A DNA stretch of 44,482 nucleotides from positions 1-44,482 of the forward strand of contig DESQ01000025.1 in assembly GCA_002361355.1 (NCBI GenBank), given 5' to 3'. A program made the position numbers and the translations under genes. Numbering within the stretch: the stretch's first letter is position 1; every line of letters begins with the position of its first letter. The DNA is from Lachnospiraceae bacterium UBA3310. Its GTDB lineage: Bacteria; Bacillota; Clostridia; Lachnospirales; Lachnospiraceae. Below the pieces are notes generated by a model. The model ran no database searches. It was not told where the DNA came from and worked only from the letters and a program-made list of their open reading frames with translations. Positions 1 through 7,151 of this stretch are shown piece by piece.

Positions 1-1
1 T

Positions 2-169
2 TTGAGGAACACTTACAGGGAAGGGCTGGAGAAAGGGCGTCAGGAAAAACTCAGCGAACAGGTACAGAAGAAACTTTCTAAAGGCAAAACCATCCCGGAG
101 ATCGCGGAGGAACTAGAGGAAGATCCCCTTATAATTGAGCGGATCATCTCACATCAGACATTTCATTGA
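2..169 (+). CDS. C-terminal end of an Rpn-family (PD-(D/E)XK transposase-like) protein, partial
   Basis: An open frame runs in from the left edge and stops at 167-169, giving 55 residues. The peptide is highly charged: it starts with a YREGLEKGRQ-type helix and ends with a KGKTIPEIAEELEED segment. A Gly/Glu/Arg-rich helix followed by a short helix-turn-helix-like tail is how Rpn/PD-(D/E)XK family transposase-like proteins of Clostridia usually end, and the complete Rpn-family gene at 21000-21950 ends in a related way. The catalytic part lies outside the window, so the family call rests on the tail alone. Confidence 0.55.
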   Translation: MRNTYREGLEKGRQEKLSEQVQKKLSKGKTIPEIAEELEEDPLIIERIISHQTFH

Positions 170-199
170 ATAAGAAAACCTCCGTCCCCGTTTTTTCCC

Positions 200-228
200 T
201 TGATTTCTTTTTCGAAAAGCGGTTAAAT
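200..228 (+). promoter_or_regulatory. candidate promoter of asnA
   Basis: TTGATT (200-205) and TTAAAT (223-228) are separated by 17 bases and lie about 30 bases before the asnA start. The match to sigma-A consensus is moderate at both boxes. Confidence 0.35.
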
Positions 229-256
229 AGATAGTAAATAAAAAGCGAGGTAACCT

Positions 257-1267
257 ATGGATCACTTAATCATCCCGAAAGATTACAAGTCCGCCCTGAA
301 TCTCTATGACACACAGGTCGGCATCAAGACCGTAAAAGACTTTTTTCAGAATCTTCTGGCAGAAAAGCTCCATCTTCTCCGTGTCTCGGCGCCTCTGTTT
401 GTCGACCCCGATTCCGGCTTAAACGACAACTTAAACGGCGTGGAGCGGCCCGTCTCCTTCGGCATCAAAGAGCAGGGGGATGCGCCGGCGGAAATCGTGC
501 ACTCTCTTGCCAAGTGGAAACGCATGGCGCTGGAAAAATACGGCTTCTCTTACGGGGAAGGCCTCTACACGGATATGAGCGCCGTCCGCAGGGACGAGGT
601 GACAGACAACATTCACTCGATCTATGTGGATCAATGGGACTGGGAGAAGATCATCTCCCGCGAGGAACGCTGTACAGAATACCTGATGGACACTGTGAAA
701 TCCGTTTACAAAGTGCTGCGAAAAACGGAAAAATACATGGCAATCCAGTATGACTACATAAACGAGATCCTGCCCCACGACATATTCTTTATCACCACAC
801 AGGAGTTGGAGGATCTCTATCCGGACAAAACGCCGAAGGAACGGGAATACCTGATCACCAAAGAAAAAGGCGCAGTCTGCCTCATGCAGATCGGCGATCT
901 GCTGGCTTCCGGCATTAAGCACGACGGCCGTGCACCGGACTATGACGACTGGAGTTTAAACGCAGATATTCTCGTTTACTATCCTGTGCTTGACATCGCG
1001 CTGGAATTATCCTCCATGGGTATCCGCGTAGACAGGGACGCGCTCCTGACCCAGCTTGACAAAGCGGGATGTCCGGAGCGGGCGAAACTCCCCTTTCAGA
1101 AAGCAATCCTTGACGAGACGCTTCCCTTCACCATCGGCGGTGGTATCGGTCAGTCCCGCATCTGCATGTTTTTCCTGCGCAAGGCGCATATCGGGGAAGT
1201 CCAGTGCTCCCTCTGGCCGAAGGATGTGGTGAAAGAGGCATTGGCAAAAGGCATACAACTGCTGTAA
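257..1267 (+). CDS. asnA: aspartate--ammonia ligase (asparagine synthetase A)
   Basis: The protein should make asparagine from aspartate, ammonia and ATP in the cytoplasm. At 336 residues it has the usual AsnA length (about 330). The class-II aminoacyl-tRNA-synthetase-like fold is visible through the N-terminal LLRVSAPLFVDPDSGLND block, the SVDQW-like segment IYVDQWDWEK, and the C-terminal TIGGGIGQSRICMFFLRK motif that forms part of the ATP site. The start at 257 follows a GCGAGG ribosome binding site about 8 bases upstream. It is a single-gene unit facing the convergent metNIQ operon. AsnA uses free ammonia, which fits a genome that also has glutamate synthase (gltBD in this window). Recognition is confident. 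Confidence 0.95.
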   Translation: MDHLIIPKDYKSALNLYDTQVGIKTVKDFFQNLLAEKLHLLRVSAPLFVDPDSGLNDNLNGVERPVSFGIKEQGDAPAEIVHSLAKWKRMALEKYGFSYGEGLYTDMSAVRRDEVTDNIHSIYVDQWDWEKIISREERCTEYLMDTVKSVYKVLRKTEKYMAIQYDYINEILPHDIFFITTQELEDLYPDKTPKEREYLITKEKGAVCLMQIGDLLASGIKHDGRAPDYDDWSLNADILVYYPVLDIALELSSMGIRVDRDALLTQLDKAGCPERAKLPFQKAILDETLPFTIGGGIGQSRICMFFLRKAHIGEVQCSLWPKDVVKEALAKGIQLL

Positions 1268-1290
1268 TATTTATCCATCACCGTAAAAAA

Positions 1291-1332
1291 CAAGAGCGTA
1301 TTACACCCTTCGGGATCTGTAATACGCTCTTG
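1291..1332 (-). terminator. Rho-independent terminator of metNIQ
   Basis: A perfect 15-bp stem (1291-1305 with 1318-1332) encloses a 12-base loop. Read on the minus strand it is followed by six T residues, so it ends the metNIQ transcript. On the plus strand it lacks an immediate T run but may also stop asnA. Confidence 0.85.
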
Positions 1333-1357
1333 TCACATCGCTCTGTTTTTCCGTTTT

Positions 1358-2284
1358 TTACTGCTTCGCCGGAATCACCGCGCCATTGAAGTTATCCTCA
1401 ATAAATTTCTTTGTCTCATCAGACTGCAGCACGCTCACCAGCTTTTTGATCGCCTCGTTATCCTTGTTTGCCTCCGTCACCGTGATGATGTTGGCATACT
1501 CGGAGTCCTCCCCCTCTCTCATCAGGTACGCTGTCGTATCGATATTTGCCTCCAGAGCCCTGTTGACATTTACAAAGTATGCGTCAAAATCCGCCGCAGA
1601 GGGAATGATATTCGCCTGATCCATCTCCACAATCTCAATGGGAATCAGATATTCCTCAACCTGATCAACCGATGCATCTATCGCGGTCATATCCGGATTC
1701 AGTTTTAAAAAGCCCTCTTTCTCCAACACTTTAAGCGCCCTGTACTCATTTGAAGAATCATTAGGGATTGCGATAACCGCATTTTCGGGAAGCTCATCCT
1801 TGGAAGCGTATTTATCGGAGAAGCAGGCGTAAGGCTCCACATGAACGCCGCCCATGCTGTACAGAGTCACGCCCATCTCTTCCTCAATGCTCTCCATAGC
1901 GGGTACATGCATAAAATAGGCGAAATCAATATCTCCGTCCACCAACATATCGTTCCATGTTGCGTCCCATGTCGTGGAGACGATATCTAACTCGATCCCC
2001 TGCCCGGCGAGCTGATCCGCCGCCGCATTCAAAATTTCGCTGTGAGGCGTCAGGTCGCACACACACTTAAGAACCACCTTGTCAGAAGCTGCATCTGCCG
2101 CATCTTCCGTGCCTTCCTCCGCAGCGGGAGCCGTCTCAGGCTCACTGTCCGTTGCGGCATCCGCTCCGTCTTCCTCCACTGTTGACTCGGTCGAAGCAGC
2201 CGGTTCATCCGTGCCGCCGCATCCTGCAAGCAGCGCAGAGACCGTCACCGCGCCCATCAATAATACTGCCAGTTTCTTTTTCAT
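1358..2284 (-). CDS. metQ: MetQ/NlpA-family substrate-binding lipoprotein of the methionine ABC transporter
   Basis: This is the extracytoplasmic binding protein that should deliver methionine (possibly D-methionine or a related compound) to MetNI. Residues 1-21 form a lipoprotein signal peptide with lipobox LLAGC, followed by an unusually long acidic, Ala/Glu-rich linker to about residue 70. The NLPA fold follows, with DIVSTTWDATWNDMLVDGDID, FAYFMHVPAMES, IAIPNDSSNEYRAL and a NVNRALEA segment. At 308 residues it is longer than the typical 270-280 because of the linker. It is the last gene of a metN-metI-metQ operon and is closed by the terminator at 1291-1332. Substrate is inferred from family and operon. 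Confidence 0.9.
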   Translation of the reverse strand: MKKKLAVLLMGAVTVSALLAGCGGTDEPAASTESTVEEDGADAATDSEPETAPAAEEGTEDAADAASDKVVLKCVCDLTPHSEILNAAADQLAGQGIELDIVSTTWDATWNDMLVDGDIDFAYFMHVPAMESIEEEMGVTLYSMGGVHVEPYACFSDKYASKDELPENAVIAIPNDSSNEYRALKVLEKEGFLKLNPDMTAIDASVDQVEEYLIPIEIVEMDQANIIPSAADFDAYFVNVNRALEANIDTTAYLMREGEDSEYANIITVTEANKDNEAIKKLVSVLQSDETKKFIEDNFNGAVIPAKQ

Positions 2285-2379
2285 AATCTCTCCTCTCTGT
2301 CACAGCAATTTCACCCCTGCGACATATAAAATATATTTTTCATTTAAGCGCTTCCACGCTGTAAATGCGATAGGAACCG

Positions 2380-3090
2380 TCAGATCAGATGTCTCTTCTT
2401 TAAAATGATTTTGGATACCGTATCTCCAACAAGCTGAACCGCCTGCACAATTATAATCAGCACGATAATCGTGGCAAACAGGAGATCGTGCCGGTAGCGC
2501 GTATAGCCGTATGTAACCGCAATATAACCGATTCCTCCCGCTCCGAAACTGCCCGCCAGAGCCGTCATGGAAATCACGATCACAACTGCATTGGTAAAAG
2601 CGCGGATCAGAGACGGCAGTGTTTCGGGCACCATAACGGTAAACAAAATGCGCATATTACCGCTTCCCATAGCCTTTGCCGCCTCGATCTTTCCCTTGTC
2701 AATCTCTAAAAGACTGCTCTCCACCAACCTGGCAAACAGAGGCACACAGCTTGCGACCAGCGAGATAATACAGGCGTTTGAACCGTAGGATTTTCCCACC
2801 AATGCCCTGGCTACCGGCAGCATAACAATGATAATGATCACCTGAGGCAGCGAACGGAAACAGTTGATGACCGCTCCCAAAACGCTGTGCACAATCTTGC
2901 AGGGAAGAAGCCCCTCCTTACTTGTCATCACTAAGATCAGTCCCAACAGAATGCCGAAGACCAAAACGAAAACGGAAGAAACCGCAACCATATACATGGT
3001 CTCCGCAATGGCAGGCAATACCTTGTCCCACACCTCCGCGCTAAAGGAATGCCAAAACACTTCCCAAAAAGAATACTTGTACAGACTCAT
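2380..3090 (-). CDS. metI: methionine ABC transporter permease
   Basis: The 236-residue integral membrane protein has the five predicted membrane segments of MetI. The EAA-type cytoplasmic loop that docks on MetN is visible at about residues 138-160 (EAAKAMGSGNMRILFTVMVP). It lies 14 bases downstream of metN and 95 bases upstream of metQ, in the same operon. The ending ...GDTVSKIILKKRH is a basic cytoplasmic tail typical of the family. Confidence 0.92.
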   Translation of the reverse strand: MSLYKYSFWEVFWHSFSAEVWDKVLPAIAETMYMVAVSSVFVLVFGILLGLILVMTSKEGLLPCKIVHSVLGAVINCFRSLPQVIIIIVMLPVARALVGKSYGSNACIISLVASCVPLFARLVESSLLEIDKGKIEAAKAMGSGNMRILFTVMVPETLPSLIRAFTNAVVIVISMTALAGSFGAGGIGYIAVTYGYTRYRHDLLFATIIVLIIIVQAVQLVGDTVSKIILKKRHLI

Positions 3091-3104
3091 GCTAAAGCCT
3101 CCTG

Positions 3105-3872
3105 TCAGTCATCGTTTCTGAATCGGTTATAGACACCGATAAAATTTTTGGCGGTGCCGCACTGAGGATTTTTAAAAATATCCCTCACCAGTCCCTGCTC
3201 CAACAACTTCCCATCCTCCATGACCGCCATCCTGTGACAGGCATATTTGATGACCTCCAGTTCATGCGTGATCAGGATGATCGTAAGACCGATTTTCTCG
3301 TTGATTTCCTTCAAAAGATCCAGAACCGAAAGGGTGGTCTGCGGATCCAGAGCGCTGGTCGCCTCGTCGGACAAGAGCACATCCGGCCGGTTTGCCAGAG
3401 CCCTTGCAATGCCGACTCTCTGTTTCTGTCCGCCCGAAAGCTCCCCCGGATACGCTTTTTTCTTATCCGTAAGCCCCACCAGAGCCAGCATCTCATCCAC
3501 CCGCTCGTCCGCTTCCCGGCCCTTTACTCCTGTCAGCTTAAGCGGGTAGGCGATATTCTGCGCCACCGTCATGGAATCGAACAGATTAAACTGCTGAAAA
3601 ATCATTCCCACCTTTCTGCGCTGCTCATTCAGGGCAGCCTTTCCAAGGGCCGTGATTTCCATGTCTCCGATTCTGACCTTACCGCTATCCGGCTCCTCCA
3701 GACGATTCATGCACCTGACCAGTGTAGACTTTCCCGCTCCGCTGAAACCGACAATACCGTAGATTTCTCCCTTTTCCACCACAAGGTCGATTCCCTTCAG
3801 GACTTCGATCCTCTGATTCTTGTTTTGAAAAGTTTTATAGAGTTGCGATACTTCGATAAATTTTTCGTCCAT
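3105..3872 (-). CDS. metN: methionine ABC transporter ATP-binding protein, lacking the C-terminal NIL domain
   Basis: The ATPase subunit carries Walker A (GFSGAGKST), the signature LSGGQKQRVGIARAL, Walker B (VLLSDEATSALDP) and the switch histidine in LITHELEV. The ATG at 3872 is preferred over an upstream GTG at 3884 because a GAGTGGA ribosome binding site sits 7-8 bases before the ATG; the product is then 255 residues. Family members such as E. coli MetN are about 340 residues because of a C-terminal NIL domain that senses methionine and causes trans-inhibition. This protein stops soon after the nucleotide-binding domain, so that control is predicted absent. It is first in the metNIQ operon. 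Confidence 0.92.
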   Translation of the reverse strand: MDEKFIEVSQLYKTFQNKNQRIEVLKGIDLVVEKGEIYGIVGFSGAGKSTLVRCMNRLEEPDSGKVRIGDMEITALGKAALNEQRRKVGMIFQQFNLFDSMTVAQNIAYPLKLTGVKGREADERVDEMLALVGLTDKKKAYPGELSGGQKQRVGIARALANRPDVLLSDEATSALDPQTTLSVLDLLKEINEKIGLTIILITHELEVIKYACHRMAVMEDGKLLEQGLVRDIFKNPQCGTAKNFIGVYNRFRNDD

Positions 3873-3967
3873 ATGTATTTCCACTCTTTACAGATTTTCC
3901 ACCTGCAATTTCAAACCCGTTTTTGCATCTAATATTCTACTGTTTTTCTATGAATTACAGCAAACAC

Positions 3968-3996
3968 ATATTATCGCACATTTCCACACCTGTCAA
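3968..3996 (-). promoter_or_regulatory. promoter of metNIQ
   Basis: On the minus strand a perfect TTGACA (3991-3996) is followed after 17 bases by TAATAT (3968-3973), about 90 bases before the metN ATG. This is a good sigma-A promoter by sequence. Confidence 0.7.
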
Positions 3997-4113
3997 GCCA
4001 TGCGGCGCCCTTTCTCACTTCTCCCAGTCAGGTAAAATTTCCTGCCCATCTACTGTTGCACGGCAAATTTTCAAGCAAATCAGAGATTTTTACTATTTTA
4101 TGGGAGGTTCTTT

Positions 4114-4143
4114 TTACCACAAACCCCAAAAACATAATACAAT
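4114..4143 (+). promoter_or_regulatory. candidate promoter of the beta-mannosidase gene
   Basis: TTACCA (4114-4119) and TACAAT (4138-4143) are 18 bases apart and sit about 45 bases upstream of the start codon. The -10 box is good and the -35 box is weak. Confidence 0.35.
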
Positions 4144-4188
4144 AGGAGAAACAGCCCATGCTGTACAACCACATAAGGAGGAACTGTA

Positions 4189-6942
4189 ATGACAGCAACG
4201 AATTTAAAAGAGCAGTGGACACTGACCGTCCTCGGGAAAAACGTCTATGACATTCCGGAAACCCCGATCGAAACCGTGGTTCCGTCCACTGTATACGAAA
4301 CATTGTTAAAAAAGGAGCTGATGCCGGATCCCTTTTACCGCGATAACGAGCTGACGGCTTTAAAACTGATGGAAAATGATTTTGTCTATGAGACCGATTT
4401 TTCCCTCAAAAATACGGATAGGGAAGCTGATAAGATTTTCCTGCGCTTCCATGGAATCGACACTCTTGCGGATATCTACTTAGACGGTCAGCTACTGGGC
4501 TCTACCGATAACATGAACCGAATCTGGGAATTTGATATCACTGCCGCAGTCAAAGATGATCCTGAAAATGCTGTATATCACCTGAAAGTTGTCCTGCATT
4601 CTCCTACCCGTTTTATCAGGGAAGAAAACGAAAAATGTCCTGTGGGAGGATCCGCTGAATCCATGCCCGGCTTTCCCCACATTCGCAAAGCAGCCTGCAT
4701 GTTCGGTTGGGACTGGGGCCCCAGGCTCCCCGATGCCGGACTGTTCCGCGAGGTCACAATAGAAACCGTGAAAACTGCCCGGATAAGTCAGCTTTACCTT
4801 ACTCAGAATCACCGTGTCACCGGCAAAACCGTACATGGCAATACCGTGGCTGACGTGCGTCTGACAGCCGATGCCGAGATTGAGTGGACACCGGAGGCTT
4901 CCTCCGAGCAGGTTAAAATCATACTTCTTGTGACGGCGCCCGATGGCAGTTCTACCCTGTCCGCGGAGAGCTCTCCCATCGACTCCTTCACCGATTCCGC
5001 TCCTTCTGTGGGATTGACCGGTTTAAACTGCGGTCTTCGCTGCAACCATGTCAATGTGGAGCTGACCGTTTCCGATCCTCAGCTCTGGTGGCCAAACGGC
5101 TACGGTGCACAACCTCTGTACGAAGTAAAGGCTCTGCTCGTCCCTGTCTCTGATGACAGCGGGGAATCCAAACCTCTGGATGTATGGCACAGGCGCATCG
5201 GGCTGCGCACTGTGACCATGAACACAGATCCGATGCCGGATGAAACCTTTGATCCTCACATGACAGACCAGCTTGCGGATCTGGACGACGGCGACAATAT
5301 GGTCCTGAACGAAGGCGCAAAGAAAGTTTATGTCACCGATAAGGAGGCCAAAAAGCTTCCCGGCCGCAATTTTGCATTCGAGGTAAACGGCCTGCAGATC
5401 TTTGCCATGGGCGCTGACTACATACCGGAGGATAACATCCTGACAAGGCAGACAAGGGAGCGGACCGACATGCTGCTTGCCTCCGCGCAGGAATCCAATT
5501 TCAACTGTCTGCGCGTCTGGGGCGGCGGTTACTTCATGGACGACTTTTTCTATGATGTCTGCGACGAGAGGGGACTCCTTGTGTGGCACGACTTCATGTT
5601 TGCCTGCGCTTCCTATGAGCTGAACGAAGCGTTTGAGGCCAACGTTGCCGCAGAGATCAGGCAAAATATCCGCCGTCTCCGCTCCCATGCTTCTATTGCG
5701 CTGTGGTGCGGCAACAACGAAATGGAAACGCAGTACGAGGGATTGGCTTGGCCAAAATCCAGGAAACAGTATTACGATTATATCCGCCTTTACGAATACA
5801 TTATCCCCAAAATCGTGAAGGAGGAGGATCCTATGACCTTCTACTGGCCATCCTCCCCCTGCTCCGGCGGAAACTTTGAGAACAGCAACGCCGAGAACGT
5901 GGGCGATGTGCACTATTGGGGCGTGTGGCACGGCAACGAACCCTTCACCGCCTATCGGAAGCATCATTACCGCTTCCTGTCGGAGTTTGGCTTCCAGTCC
6001 TTCCCGGCGCTGCAGACCATCCGCCGTTTCACAACAGAGGGAGATCGGAATATCTACTCCCGCGTGATGGAAATGCACCAGAGAAACACCGCCGCCAACG
6101 GCAAGATCGTCAACTATATATCGCAGACTTATCTGTATCCCAAGAACTTTGACGAGCTGCTCTACTGCTCACAGCTTTTGCAGGCAGATGCCATCCGCTA
6201 CGGCGTCGAACATTTCCGCCGTTTCCGCGGTACTTGTATGGGAACTGTGGTATGGCAGTTAAACGATATCTGGCCCGTGGCTTCCTGGGCAAGCGTAGAC
6301 TACTACGGGAACTGGAAAGCATTACAGTATGCGGAAAAGCGTATGTTCGCTCCTGTGCTTCTCTCCTGTGAAGAACACGGCGAAATTGACCAGAAGCCCC
6401 ATGTAAATTCCCTTCCCCAACCGATGGATATCAGTGCAGATCTGCATGTGGCCAATGAGACAGCCGAATCGGTCAGCGGAGTTGTGAAGTGGGCGCTGCG
6501 TCTGCCCGACTCCTCCATTGTGCGTGACGGTGAATTCTCCGTGACGGCGCCCGCTTATGGCGGCGTATGGCTTCCGCATCTTGACTTTAATGGTCAAGAT
6601 CCTTTAAAGGTACATTTAGAGTATTCCCTCACGGTCGACGGAACTGTCATTTCTTCCGGAACGTCCCTGTTCTGCGCGCCAAAGCATTATCAGTTCCTGG
6701 ATCCGGATTTGACTGTTTCAGTCGACGGAGATACTGTTACCGTAACTGCAAAGAACTATGCAAAATCAGTCAGCGTAGAGACAGAAAATGGCATTCTCCG
6801 ACTTGATGATAACTTCATCGATATGGAGGCGGGCACAAAGAGCTTTCAGATTCTGCCCGGCCGCGATTTCACAGATGTGGATGGGAAAGCCGTTTCCGGC
6901 GCGTTCCGGGTAAGAAGCATCTACGAAAGCGCAGACAGATAA
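4189..6942 (+). CDS. glycoside hydrolase family 2 beta-mannosidase
   Basis: The 917-residue enzyme should remove terminal beta-D-mannose from mannan, mannooligosaccharides or N-glycan cores. The N-terminal jelly-roll (about 1-200) has the mannosidase signature around MFGWDWGPRLPDAGLFREV. The TIM barrel follows, with the acid/base glutamate E511 in WCGNNEM and the nucleophile E599 in LSEFGFQSFP. NCLRVWGGGYF and LLVWHDFMFACASYEL are also family-typical. C-terminal beta-sandwich domains complete the usual length. No signal peptide is seen, so it acts in the cytoplasm on imported oligosaccharide. A strong AAGGAGG site precedes the ATG. It stands alone on the plus strand. Confidence 0.93.
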   Translation: MTATNLKEQWTLTVLGKNVYDIPETPIETVVPSTVYETLLKKELMPDPFYRDNELTALKLMENDFVYETDFSLKNTDREADKIFLRFHGIDTLADIYLDGQLLGSTDNMNRIWEFDITAAVKDDPENAVYHLKVVLHSPTRFIREENEKCPVGGSAESMPGFPHIRKAACMFGWDWGPRLPDAGLFREVTIETVKTARISQLYLTQNHRVTGKTVHGNTVADVRLTADAEIEWTPEASSEQVKIILLVTAPDGSSTLSAESSPIDSFTDSAPSVGLTGLNCGLRCNHVNVELTVSDPQLWWPNGYGAQPLYEVKALLVPVSDDSGESKPLDVWHRRIGLRTVTMNTDPMPDETFDPHMTDQLADLDDGDNMVLNEGAKKVYVTDKEAKKLPGRNFAFEVNGLQIFAMGADYIPEDNILTRQTRERTDMLLASAQESNFNCLRVWGGGYFMDDFFYDVCDERGLLVWHDFMFACASYELNEAFEANVAAEIRQNIRRLRSHASIALWCGNNEMETQYEGLAWPKSRKQYYDYIRLYEYIIPKIVKEEDPMTFYWPSSPCSGGNFENSNAENVGDVHYWGVWHGNEPFTAYRKHHYRFLSEFGFQSFPALQTIRRFTTEGDRNIYSRVMEMHQRNTAANGKIVNYISQTYLYPKNFDELLYCSQLLQADAIRYGVEHFRRFRGTCMGTVVWQLNDIWPVASWASVDYYGNWKALQYAEKRMFAPVLLSCEEHGEIDQKPHVNSLPQPMDISADLHVANETAESVSGVVKWALRLPDSSIVRDGEFSVTAPAYGGVWLPHLDFNGQDPLKVHLEYSLTVDGTVISSGTSLFCAPKHYQFLDPDLTVSVDGDTVTVTAKNYAKSVSVETENGILRLDDNFIDMEAGTKSFQILPGRDFTDVDGKAVSGAFRVRSIYESADR

Positions 6943-6979
6943 AGCATTTGCATCCTATTTTGATTTGACTTTTCTCTTA

Positions 6980-7011
6980 CAGGGCGCTGCCAATATAAGC
7001 ACAGCGCCCTG
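6980..7011 (+). terminator. hairpin after the beta-mannosidase gene, possible terminator
   Basis: A perfect 10-bp GC-rich stem (6980-6989 with 7002-7011, loop 12) lies 37 bases past the stop. There is no clear T run on either strand, so it may stabilise the 3' end rather than terminate. The remaining 140 bases before the convergent alpha-xylosidase gene show nothing further. Confidence 0.45.
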
Positions 7012-7151
7012 CTGCCTATATTCCTTAATCCACACAGTCAAAGATCGTCTTCTGTTCAATGTACTGCCCAGTCAACGTTTTCTTTGAATTTCACGATGAT
7101 ATAATGCTTCATTTTTATGTTCTCCCTCAACTGAAATCATATCCGGCACAT

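Larger units (their letters stand above)
3873..4188. other. intergenic region between divergent metN and the beta-mannosidase gene
   Basis: This 316-base region holds the leftward metN promoter (3968-3996), a weaker rightward promoter candidate (4114-4143) and the strong AAGGAGG ribosome binding site of the mannosidase gene. The metN leader is only about 80 bases. I looked for a SAM riboswitch or T-box and saw neither the conserved blocks nor a terminator/antiterminator pair. Confidence 0.6.

Noticed and set aside
3873..3967. possible SAM riboswitch or T-box upstream of metN
   Set aside because: The leader is under 100 bases and shows no conserved riboswitch blocks or terminator/antiterminator pair.
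5023..6078. 351-codon open frame on the minus strand inside the beta-mannosidase gene
   Set aside because: It is antisense to strongly conserved GH2 catalytic sequence, has no family-like motifs and no convincing ribosome binding site.
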